A stretch of 64,000 nucleotides of DNA, taken from Canna indica. Lineage: Eukaryota; Streptophyta; Magnoliopsida; Zingiberales; Cannaceae. Location: positions 87,631,501 through 87,695,500 of the forward strand of contig CP136890.1 in the NCBI GenBank assembly GCA_034359265.1, written 5' to 3'. Under the pieces are notes generated by a model, which worked only from the letters and a program-made list of their open reading frames with translations, was not told where the DNA came from and searched no databases. The translations under genes were made by a program, and so were the position numbers. Positions 42,960 through 53,220 of the stretch are shown piece after piece (the first letter of the stretch is position 1; each line of letters starts with the position of its first letter).

Positions 42960-43802
42960 AGCTTTAATCATTCTCTCCGCCTCAAATTTAGATTTTTTTG
43001 AGTGAGCAAGTATTGGAGGTTTTTATGATCAGTATAAATTTCACAAGCCACCCCATACAAATAATAAAGCCACAATTTAAGGGCGAACACTATTTTCGCC
43101 AACTCCAGATCATGTGTCATGTAGTTATTCTCATGATTTTTCAATTGTCAAGATATATAGGTTATCACCTTGCTATGCTGCATCAATACGCATCTCAGGC
43201 CAACCCGCGAGGCATCGCAGTATACCACAAATCTGCTTAAACCTGACAATAATGCTAGCATTGGTGCCGAAGTCAAGCAATCCTTAAGCTTTTGGGAGCT
43301 CTTCTCACAACTGCCATCCCAAACAAACTTGACTTTCTTCTAAGTCAGCCGAGTTAAGAGTGCTGCAATCCTCGAAATTTTTTTCATGAACTTTCTATAG
43401 TAACCGACCAAATCCAAGAAATTGCAGATCTCTGTTACACTGGTTGGTCATTCCCATTTCTGAATTGCCTCCACCTTTGCAAAGTCTACTTTCACTCCTT
43501 CTCACAACACAATGTGCCCCAAGAATCTCACACTGTCCAGTCAGAACTCGCACTTGGCAAACTTGGCATATAGCTGATCTCCTCTGAAGGTCTCCAAGAC
43601 CATCCTCAGGTGCTCACTGTGCTCCTCTTTGCTTTTGGAATACATAATAATGTCATCCATAAATACAATGACGAATTTGTCCAAGTATTTCTTGAACACC
43701 TGGTTCATAATGTCCATGAAGGCATGAACGTTGCTGGCGCATTTGTCAACCCGAAGGACATGATCAAGAACTCATAGTGGTCATATCTCGTCCTGAATGC
43801 AG
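42960..43802 (-). pseudogene. Gypsy RT/RNase H remnant
   Basis: Recognisable blocks on the minus strand include [15 protein letters not shown] (RT catalytic DD), FLGHIV, YYRKFMKKIS and the RNase H-type [12 protein letters not shown] and [15 protein letters not shown]. Several stop codons interrupt them. The remnant ends shortly after LTQKNLNLR. Confidence 0.8.
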
Positions 43803-44069
43803 TCAAGGAAGACATGCCCACACTAACACTCCATAGTCAAGCTGGAAGACCGTCTTCGCAAGGAGGGCATCGCCCGTAGGCATTGACACCACTAAAGGTG
43901 CCTCAAGTAGGCTCTCCTTCTTATCCATCTGTGATGTGGAAGCAGTAGAAACGAAAGAGTGCATAGCACCCGGATCAAACAACACATATGCTAAAACTGA
44001 ACACATAGCTAGTGTACATGTCACTACGGCCTTCGATGCCTCAACGTCATCTCGTGTCAGTGCGAACAC
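43803..44069 (-). pseudogene. Gypsy aspartic-protease-like fragment
   Basis: The open stretch contains AYVLFDPGAMHSFVS, the D-P/S-G-A-xHSF block typical of retropepsin-like domains in plant gypsy elements (FDSGATHSFIS in intact copies). Confidence 0.7.
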
Positions 44070-44153
44070 TTGAGCTGGGACCTTCCCTGAACCAGTAGTG
44101 CGCTACCCCCTTCCCTGAGATCGACTTCTCTGTGCCAAAGATGTCGAAATAGG

Positions 44154-45304
44154 TTATTTCCCTTGAGAATGTGATGCCCTCTGATTGCCACTAGCAGGAT
44201 AATCCTTGTTGAAGTGCACCGTTTGATTGCAACTGAAGCATGAATTCGTACGGCCATAGCACACTCCCCGATGCCTCCTCCCACACTGTGGAATCTCCCC
44301 CCTCCTGTGTGAATCTAACGACACAACCCGCTGAGGAAACCCTGGTCTTGAACGACCCCTGAAACTACCCTGACTCCAGTCCCACCGACAGGTTGCTCTC
44401 ACATGCGACCCCTCGGAGTGAGTCTGTCGGTCCCCTCGTCCACAAAATTTGAAATTCTTCTTTGGAGGTCCATCGTACTCTCCACGAGTACCATAACCTT
44501 GATCCGCGCGTATCGCCTCATTGACCACCTGGGCAAAGGTGGTACTCTTGGTGTAGTGAATCAGCCTGCCAATTTGGACCCTCAGCCCCTCCACAAATCT
44601 CCTAACTCTGGTTGCCTCCGTCGACACAATCAAAGGGTTGTACCAAGACAGTCTCGTGAACTCCATCGCGTACTCATGCACAGTCATGCTCCCAGTCTGT
44701 CGAAGCTGCTCAAACTCCCTCGCCCGTCTATCACAGACACTTCGAGGTAAATAATGCTCGATGATAGCTCCCTTAAATTCCTCTCAGGTACGGGTTGGTG
44801 CATCAGTCCCCCTATGAGACTTCCAAGCTTGGAGCCACTCCTTGGTTGGTCCCCTCGGCTGTAGCCCTACCATTTGAACCGCGACCTCCGAAGTGCATCC
44901 CAACTCCTCGCATAGCTCGTAGCAGTCGCTAAGGAAGCTAGTGACTTATACTTTCATGTATTGTACCTAGGACTATGGTGTCCTCGGTTTGACGAAATCC
45001 ACATAGGTACTCCTCCTACTACTGCATCCTGACGGTCCATCATCCTTACTACCGGTGATATAGACTCCCCTGCTGCCTATGGTTGATAGGCGCCCCAGTT
45101 CCCGCTCACAGCGGAGTTCCTCAGTCAACTCGGCCACCTGGGCCTCAAGCTATGCCACTTGGGATTGTGCTCAACCTCCTCCTGGGCTGTCCGCCCACGA
45201 TCTCCAATCCCACGAGAATGACCCCGGCCTTGGCCACGTCCTCCTCGTTGGCCTGTGGAATTACTTCCACTACCGGTCGGCACTGCATTGTTGTCTGTTT
45301 CCAT
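44154..45304 (-). pseudogene. Gypsy gag remnant
   Basis: The best-preserved part (44687-44154) has MTVHEYAMEFTRLSWYNP and RVRRFVEGLR, typical retrotransposon gag, and a zinc-knuckle-like CFSCNQTVHFNKDYP whose last cysteine is replaced by tyrosine. The likely start is the ATG at 45304; the segment between contains stops. Confidence 0.75.
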
Positions 45305-45933
45305 CGACTACGAAGAAAATAAGAAAACAATCAAACTGGGCATTTAAAACTACAAGCAATTAATTGGCAATACATACCGCTGGTGTGCAAGCTTAGTCTC
45401 CCAAATCCCGTAAGGTAGGACAAACTGTATGTCGACATGCTAGCTATGCCTTATACGATGCCCTATGCCCTACTGTCGTAGTTAGGACCTAACCATGCTC
45501 TAATACTACTTTGTCACGCCCTAACTTAGAGTCGTGTGATCGGCCAAGAACACTGACCTGTACCCCGAAGTCTACCATACACCATACATGTAACATACCA
45601 TAAACGATGCAATATGTCAAATATGTCCAACATGTTAAGAATTGGAACACGACAACAATAAAATAAACCATCACTCCCTAAGGAGTTCATGCACAAGATG
45701 CTAACACAATAACTGACTCTCCTACGACTATGACACAAGGATGATTTGACGAGCTTGCACCTCCATTCGCACTCTTCAGGTACTAGCGTACCTCTACTAG
45801 AGCATGCAATAATTTTTTAAAAAAGTAGTATTAGTTCATAGGAACTCAGTGAGTGGCTCGTACCGAACCCCCGCTAAGCCAATCATAATATAAATAGAGC
45901 CGAGAAAATGTAAAAAGCATCCACGTCGGTAAG

Positions 45934-47118
45934 CAGTGGGGATCCAGAAAATTTTATTAGTGGGGAAAAGTTAATACATAAATTTTCAAGATTTCAAGTT
46001 TAAGTTAATTTTGATAACCGACATCAATGTGTTTTCATGTTTTAAAATCATTGCATAATTTTTTCGTTGTTAATGTTGTCAAATACTCTCTTCTTAGTAT
46101 ACATAACCAAAATCATTTAATCTTTCATCTCCCATGCGATTACATAATTTTTTTTTTAGGAAAAGAAACTTGCATTCTATTCAAGAGTAATAAAAGGATA
46201 CATGTATAGCAAAACAAGTAGGAGAAAAGAGAAAGAAAAGAAAAGAAAAAAAGAAAAACATAGATCCAAAAACAAAGTTCAACCAGAACATAAGTTAAAA
46301 AATGAGGCGGCAACAATTGTTGTCAACTGAGTGGTGGAGTTTTTGTTATTAAATACTCGATTATTTCTTTCAACCCAAATGAACCAGCAAACAAAGATAA
46401 GTCTAGCTCTCAATCTGCCATGAACGTATAGCCTTCTTTGATTACGTTCCTGAGATAATGTAGAGATAGAGATGTGTTGTTGTTTTAGTAAAGAGAGGAA
46501 CAACCCCCATGAGATTGAATAATTTAACTTTTATAAAATTCATAGTGGAAAAAGTCAGCACTTGTTGTTGTCTATCCTTTAAAAAAAATCAAACAATCAT
46601 TCATATATCTAGTTGCTAAAAAATTATTCATTTAACTAGCTATCTATTTTAACAAATTTGCCAAAAACAATTACCCACTACCAATTGCCTTAATTAAAAG
46701 ATACATGAGAGAACGAAGAAACAAATTTAAAACAATAAATAACAACCACACTTTAATCACATACAAGATGGGGTTGACAAGAAAAAAAAATTAGAAGAGA
46801 AAACAAATTTGATTTCTCTCTGGTGAGAAAAAAAATGTACCCAAAATGATTATTAATTGCACTTTTGCATTGCAATTTAAATTAACTCAAAATACTTCAA
46901 TATATCCTTCAAAAATTATGTTTATTTTATTTTTTAATTTTCAGCGAGGGCGATTTAAATAATTCAAAGTATTCCAATATAGCTTGTATACCGTCATATT
47001 TATTTATTTTTTTTAATTTTCAGTTTCAATTACCTTTTATAAAATTATTTTTATTTTTATTTCTTAATTTTCAGTGGGGGCAGTGGCCCCCACTGCCCCC
47101 ATTGTAAATTCGCCACTG
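45934..47118. mobile_element. hAT-like element (1,185 bp) inside the gypsy LTR
   Basis: Ends are CAGTGGGGATCCAGAAA and, from the right, CAGTGGCGAATTTACAA. The flanks TCGGTAAG (45926-45933) and TCAGTAAG (47119-47126) agree at 7 of 8 positions. The subterminal part near the right end contains gtgggggcagtggcccccac. It contains a LINE fragment and no hAT transposase. Confidence 0.75.
46145..46510 (-). pseudogene. LINE 3'-end fragment inside the hAT element
   Basis: The minus-strand frame 46503-46279 reads FVCWFIWVERNNRVFNNK, the characteristic end of plant LINE reverse transcriptase (zinc-binding region). An A-run on the minus strand (plus-strand T-run near 46149-46158) would be its poly-A tail. 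It is 5'-truncated. Confidence 0.65.
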
Positions 47119-48740
47119 TCAGTAAGCCAAGTAAACGATCTAACATGCATGCATGCAAAGCCAATGTACACAAATGGCTAAGCACGAAGTAAACAATCAC
47201 ACGAATCAGTCGCTAGGATGGCCCTCTAGCGAGCTTCCTGCCCCCGTGCCCCACGAGTTAGGATGGTCGACTAGTCTTCATGCCCCCTCTGGTTGGAATA
47301 TCCTTCCAACCAAATGCCACTCCAGATCTGTCATCATTGTGGCTCTCTGACGAGCTTCTCGTCCCATAAGCAATACTCGTCTAGTCGGGCATTAGCTTGG
47401 CATACTTAGCTCTCATCGGCCCGATCATCAATCAAATCACAAGCACAATCATGGTAAAGTATAAAAACATGTATGTATGCTCACAATTACACCAACTCGG
47501 TTGGGTGTGGAACTCTACCGAACGCTCTAGGTGCGCTTATAAACACACCCAACCCGGCCCTCCCTTAGGCCCTAAATAACCGGCAACACGCCACACCACC
47601 CTATACAGGTCAAGATCAATTCCAAATTTGACGAGTGTTTCAAAATCAACAATAAACTTAAAAATCTAGCACACTTATCCCTTTGGGGCATTTCACCGAA
47701 CATTTGGCAGTTTACCCAATCAATGCCTAACTAAGTCCGAGTGGCAGCCCTGGAATGAGTGCACTTCGACCTACGATGCCAGAGTATAATTAGCCACTCA
47801 CGGGCTACAAGCAACCCAAATTTTGGGAGCACAACATTTCCAAGCCAGAATTTTCAACATTCTGTATATTTCAGCATCACAAAAATTTCAACATCGTAGA
47901 AATTTCAGCAACTTGAAATTTTAGCAACTTAGTTGCACTTCCTCGACCATGACAATACTATCCTTGGTCGAACATTTCAGCAACCAAACCATCCAATACT
48001 TTACTACAAACACTGTGAACTGAACGCACAATAAATAACAAGAAATTAAATTCAATTCAGCCGCAGACCACCTCAAAAAAATCAACCTTAATAGTGCACA
48101 ATGTGAACTACAAATTTCAGCATAAACTCACTCGTATTCGGTTCACCACATGTCCATTGAACACAAGTTTAACTCGCGAGGAATTTGTAATCTAAATCAG
48201 TAACCAAGTCCACCAACCCGGTCTTCAACCATCTCAAATGAAGCGATACAAACAACATTAACCAAAATTTGGACAACTCTAAATACCTTGAAAAACTCGG
48301 CCACAAGGGCCCCTACCGATACTGCATATTTCGGAATTTAAACAATAACATAACAAGTTGAAATATTCAACGATACACTAGACGTGTCAGGTTGGAATTT
48401 TCAATTATGGATGCCGATTTTACAGCACCCAAATAGGTCGGGGAAAGGTTCGACCAAGATCCTACCCTATCCCTAGGGTTCATGGCTGAAAAATTCAACC
48501 TTCAAAATAGTCCCGCTCGCAACAATATTTTCTCAATAATGTGAAATCCAAAAAATTTCAAAAAACATCAATTGAAACCCACCAAAATCCGACCACACCA
48601 AGTCCTACGGTTGTCCCTAAAAGCCATCCACTACTGCCCTAATTAACTGAATAAATTAAAGAATCACACTTTTAGAAGAAACTTCAATTTTCAAATAAAG
48701 GAAATATAGAAAGCAGGAATTTCAAAAAAAATCCAGAATT

Positions 48741-49622
48741 ACCCTCCTAGATATGTTTGATATATGGTTATGCTTCTGAAATGTAGTTAATGATTCTTGA
48801 TGAAAATTGAATGACAAAATGGGGCAATGACATATTTAGTCAATTTCATAATAATTGCCCATTTTGCTTGGAATTGTGCTAGGTTGCTAAAATTAACTAT
48901 AAGATATTATTTTTATCCCAAACTTCATACACTTGCTTGAAATTAATGATAATATATTGATTGTGTGTAAGTTCGATTGAAATCCGAAAATAATTTATGA
49001 AAATGCCACTGCAAGTTCAACAAGTTTTATAAAATTATCGAAAACTTCTTTAGTGATTCTTACATTTGCATACTCATTGATGAATATAGTTTCTAGAGCT
49101 AAAATTTTAAAAAAAATCATTAACTGTGTGATTTTATATGAAGGTGAAGGATTGAAAAATTAAATTTCATTTTTCACCGAGACTTTCAGTCAATCATTGG
49201 CCAAATCTGATTGATCATTCGGTCCATTGAACTTGTGATTGATAGATGGCTATTAATTGAATATTTAAAGTGATTGAGCTGCGATACTATAAAAACTCGC
49301 ACGAAATTTTGGATCTTGGTTTTCATATAATTTTAAACTTTAATTTTAGTATTTTGAATTTCTTATTTGGTAATGTTTGGAAATCATATATATGATTAAT
49401 ACGTAGGATAATTGGAAAGTCGACGATAATACTTTTGATTCCTATCATTAGGATTTAAATGCTTATTATTTAACATTTTGGTATCATTGACATTGGTATC
49501 ATGTGATATAACTTTCATTTGATATCATATTTAAAATAAAATTGCACTAAGTCAAGTCTCAAATTAAAGTAATAGGTATAACACTTTTTTTAACACAGAT
49601 TTTACAGTACAAAAATATTAAG
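48741..49622. other. AT-rich stretch without recognised features
   Basis: No gene, bounded repeat or known element was recognised. Its junction with the gypsy LTR is undefined. Confidence 0.45.
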
Positions 49623-49966
49623 CAAACATTTGGTTGCTCTTGTTGCAAATCTAATTACAGCACTATATTACATTTTATGTTTGGATATATAACTTCAACA
49701 AATTTATTTACAATATTTTATATTTACAACTAAGATTTAAATATTGCAAAACGGGTATAGTAACTAAAAAGTTCACGTGTAAAATAGATAAGTTGCTGTC
49801 ATGGTAACATGTTGAACGTTGTCTAGAGATTTAAGGTTCGAACCCTAGTATGATCACATATTATGACTTTTTATCTTTGTTTAAAAAAAATAAAAAATAA
49901 ACAAGTTGCTAACAAGATCAAATATCTTGTTGATTATATTTTTGCAATCAACCAAATACTTATAAT
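49623..49966. mobile_element. MITE with tRNA-like module (about 344 bp)
   Basis: The left end atttggttgctcttgttgcaaat resembles the complement of the right end, agtatttggttgattgcaaa. The fragments at 20701-20845 share tttggttgc...gcaaat motifs. A tRNA-like segment lies at 49795-49857. No clean target duplication was identified. Confidence 0.5.
49795..49857 (+). repeat. tRNA-like module in the 49.6-kb MITE
   Basis: The stretch ttgctgtcatggtaacatg...ggttcgaaccctagta ends in GGTTCGAACCC, a B-box consensus match, with the same ttgc...atggtta spacing as the modules at 38221 and 38358. It is not an intact tRNA. Confidence 0.45.
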
Positions 49967-49972
49967 TACAAA

Positions 49973-51220
49973 GAAAAATCATACTTTTGGTCCCTACAGT
50001 TTGCTTCAATTTTGGTTTTAGTCCTTATAATTTTAAAATTTTGATTTTAGTCCCCACACTTTATTTTCGTTTAGGATTTGATCCATACCGTCACATGAGG
50101 CCTAAACGGAACTGACGTGGATAACATGTGCTGACTGGATATTGCTGACGTGAAGTCAATAGGGAACAACTTTATAAACTAAATGGACTAAAATTAAAAT
50201 TTTATAAACTATGAGGACTAAAACCAAATTTTTGTAACTATAAGGATTAAAATTAAAATTTTATAAACTATATAGATTAAAATTAAAATTCAAGTAATTA
50301 TTTTTGATTTATTTATAAATAATTATAATATTTAAATATTAATATGAGGAAACTTTTTACGGATTAAGGTGATTTATTTTGAATTTTATTTTGAAAAGTG
50401 TGATGACTTATTTCTATATTTAGAAGATTAATTTAATATTTGCAAGATTAATTTATTTTCTATTTAAGACACAAACATCTGAATTTCGTATTCTTGCATT
50501 GAACACATTAATTGAACATGGAACATATTAATATTTTACAATATGTTCTGTATATCTGAATATCCTTAACAATATATGCCCACAAAATTATAGCAATAAC
50601 TTTGTATTATGGTGTTGCCACTACTTTTTGATGTTTGAAATCTAATTTAAACCGTTTTGAATGCGCCAAATTAATTAAAATTAAAATAGAGCCGATGAGA
50701 TGATCAGTGAAGAAATGAGTAGATCGGGAGAGCATATTTTTGAATTCTGCAACCACTACGAAATTTACGCTAAATCATAATAATTAACGGATAAAAATTG
50801 ACGCCTAATGACGACGTCGGTTTAAATCCACTCAAATTAACGTAAATTACTATAGTGTGCTCAATTTTAATATTATTAAATATTATAATTATTTAAAAAT
50901 AAATTTAAAAATATCTTGTGATTTTTTATATTTTTTTAAAAAAATAATTATAATTTTGGTCCCGGTAGTTTACATGAATTTTGGTTTTAGTCCCCATAGT
51001 TTACAAAATTTTGATTTTAGTCTCCATAGTTTACAAAGTTGGTCATTGCAAGTCCACGTCAGCATTTGTTATCCACGTCAGCTCCGTTTATGCCTCATGT
51101 GACAGCAAGGACTAAATCCTAAATGAAAATAAAATGTGTGGACTAAAATCAAAATTTTGAAATTACGTGGACTAAAACCAAAATTCGAGTAAACTGTGGG
51201 GACCAAAAATATAATTTTCC
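49973..51220. mobile_element. MULE-like MITE with about 275-bp inverted repeats
   Basis: The left arm (49973-50260) and the complement of the right arm (50940-51220) share blocks such as ttttggtttttagtcc variants, catttaggatttagtcc and cacatgaggc(c/a)taaacgga. The AT-rich centre has no coding sequence. Confidence 0.75.
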
Positions 51221-51263
51221 CTACTTAAAATAACCAAACAAATGTCACTTAAGTTAAAAACAA

Positions 51264-51633
51264 GGGAAAAGGGCCAAATTTGCCCCTGAATTATTGAAAA
51301 ATGTGCAAATTTGTCCATCAACTATGTTTTTTATCAAAATTACCATCGACGTTACATAATTGGATCATTTTTGCCCTTCTCATTAACGGAAGTCCACGTC
51401 AGCAAACAGAATCCCACGTGGCAAATGCAGTTTGGCCACATAAGATGCCACGATGGAAAATGACATGTGGCAATTTATGTAGTGACAAGGGTAATTTTTG
51501 CTCAAAATATATTTAAAGGGACAAATCTAAACCTTTTTCAATACTTTAGGGGCAAATTTACACACTTTTCAATACTTCAGGGGTAAAGTTGCATAATTTT
51601 CAATACTTTAGAGGTAAATTTTGTCCGTTTTCC
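51264..51633 (+). mobile_element. MITE, copy A (about 370 bp)
   Basis: It starts GGAAAAGGGCCAAATTTGCC and ends with the complementary-type TTTGTCCGTTTTCC. A second copy lies inverted at 59355-59688. The inner part has gtccacgtcagcaaac and cacgtggcaaatgcag. Confidence 0.7.
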
Positions 51634-51871
51634 TTGAATAAAATATATATGATACACAAACAACGTGTTTTATGTTTATTGCACGATTTCTGCAAGTTTG
51701 GTTTCTATCTTAGTATTTAAACAAATACTTTAGCAAATTTTTTGAGAAATATAAATTTTAAAGATGAAATAAAAATAGTATTCAAAAAGATATTTCTTAA
51801 TTACTAAAATAAAAACTTGATTAAATTTAATTATTAGTAACTGGTCCGGCCACTACTAGAAACTTGGTCTT

Positions 51872-52153
51872 CAGCAACGGCTATCAGCAACGGCCGCTCA
51901 AGCCGTTGTTATTTGCAACGGCGTTCTTACGGTCGCCCTAGCCGTTGCAGATATCTGTATCTGCAACGGCGTTCTAACGGATAATCGAGCCGTTGCGGAT
52001 TATTTTAATTATCAGCAACGACTCTCTGACGGAAAGGCGAGCCGTTGCTGATTATTTAATCTTCGGCAACGGCTTACTAACGGATAAGTGAGCCGTTGCT
52101 GATGATAACTTATCAGCAACGGCTTTCTAACGGGCGAGTGAGCCGTTGCTGAT
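51872..52153. repeat. Left subterminal repeats of the CACTA element
   Basis: About ten copies of cagcaacggc or gccgttgctgat in both orientations. In En/Spm such motifs bind the tnpA-type protein; that role is inferred here. Confidence 0.85.
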
Positions 52154-52593
52154 AAGTTTATATAGGGCACGCTCTCGCGCCCGACCCTTCTTCCTCCCGC
52201 TGCTGCCGCCGCCGCTCCTGCCGACACCTCTCGCCGCTGCTGCCGCTGCTGCCGACGCCGACGCCTCTCGCCGACGCCTCTCGCCGCCGCGCCGCTGCCG
52301 CTGCTGCCGGTATGTTGATCGGCCGGCCTATACCGTTTCCGCCGGAGATGTTAAAATCCGACCGAAACCCTATTTCCAGGGTTTCGGCCGGCGGTGGTCG
52401 GCCTATGGCCGCCGCCGGACCTTCTACAGTGGCCGGACAGTGTGTCCGACCACTGTACGCCGGCGCCGGAGGGTGGACTCCGGCGCCGGAATATATATAT
52501 ATATATAATTGTTTTGAAATTGTTAATTAATTATTTTATAAATGTTAATTAATTGTTTAATTTGTTAGATTAATTATTAGGGTTTAGATTAAT
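52154..52593 (+). other. GC-rich leader of the CACTA element
   Basis: A G+C-rich stretch with ctgccgccgctg-like runs and the palindromic ccggcgccgg motifs, ending in a short TA repeat near 52491-52506. Both strands stay open for about 100 codons, but the peptides are low-complexity Ala/Pro/Arg and match no family, so no gene is called. It probably contains the promoter and 5' leader. Confidence 0.5.
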
Positions 52594-52750
52594 TTCGGAC
52601 GCGCGCCGGAATCGTCCAATTCGGACTCGCGCCGGAATCGTCCACTTCGGACGCGCGCCGGAATCGTCCAATTCGGACTCGCGTCGGAATCGTCCACTTC
52701 GGACTCGCGCCGGAATCGTCCACTTCGAACGCGCGCCGAAATCGTCCAAT
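52594..52750. repeat. 26-bp tandem repeat, six copies
   Basis: The unit ttcggactcgcgccggaatc plus gtccam is repeated six times with alternating act/acg and caa/cac variants. It lies in the untranslated leader of the CACTA element. Confidence 0.9.
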
Positions 52751-52963
52751 ATGGACTCGAACTGTCTCGAAACATTTAGAAAATAATCATCCATCCGCCG
52801 AGTTGATATGTTTCACGTACGCATCGACGAATCGGATATGATTTAGCAAAACCTTAGATCCGTTCGGGGATTGTATGTTCGTGTAAAAGAAGTAGATGAT
52901 CTTTTATACGACGTACAATTCTTGAATTGTCCCTGATTGGACAATTTGGGAATATAGTTATTT

Positions 52964-53139
52964 GTACTGCACTTACGTTTTTATTTTAACTGTTAACTAA
53001 TTATTCTAAAATTCGGCAACATCTCTCTTGTTCTCCGATACGCGCCCAAATGATATGCGTATTCGGAGAACTGTAGGGAGATGCTGTCGAAATTTAGAAT
53101 AATTAGTTAACGGTTAAAATAAAAACGTAAGTGCAGTAC
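52964..53139. repeat. Long hairpin-forming inverted repeat upstream of tnpD
   Basis: Arms of about 80 bp (52964-53043 and 53057-53139) are complementary with few mismatches around a 13-base loop. Each arm includes gtactgcacttacgttttta or its complement. Weaker complementarity extends outward. It ends about 80 bp before the first transposase ATG. Confidence 0.85.
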
Positions 53140-53220
53140 GAATAACATAAATCCCGAATGGAATAGGACAATCTCACTTAAAGACATTAACCAAAGAAAT
53201 TGTCATTGATTGACAGAATC

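Larger units (their letters stand above)
42960..45511 (-). mobile_element. Degenerate Ty3/gypsy retrotransposon body
   Basis: On the minus strand the order is a Met-tRNA-like primer-binding site (TAGTATTAGAGC, near 45500), gag (45304-44154), protease-like region (44069-43803), then RT and RNase H down to 42960, where it is cut off. Integrase and the 3' LTR are missing. In-frame stops and frame breaks are present throughout. Confidence 0.82.
45512..48740 (-). repeat. Probable 5' LTR of the gypsy element, interrupted by a hAT element
   Basis: The plus strand starts TGTCACGCCCTAAC directly after the primer-binding site, the expected inner LTR edge. Similar non-coding sequence resumes after the 45934-47118 insertion. 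The outer edge could not be fixed; 48740 is a guess from a change in composition. Confidence 0.45.

Noticed and set aside
42960..45511. Possibility of a domesticated gypsy gag/protease gene
   Set aside because: Multiple stops and frame breaks in every domain and a missing zinc-knuckle cysteine indicate neutral decay.
52146..52508. 120-codon Ala/Arg-rich open frame in the CACTA leader
   Set aside because: Low-complexity translation of a GC-rich leader that matches no family; the same region is also open in other frames.
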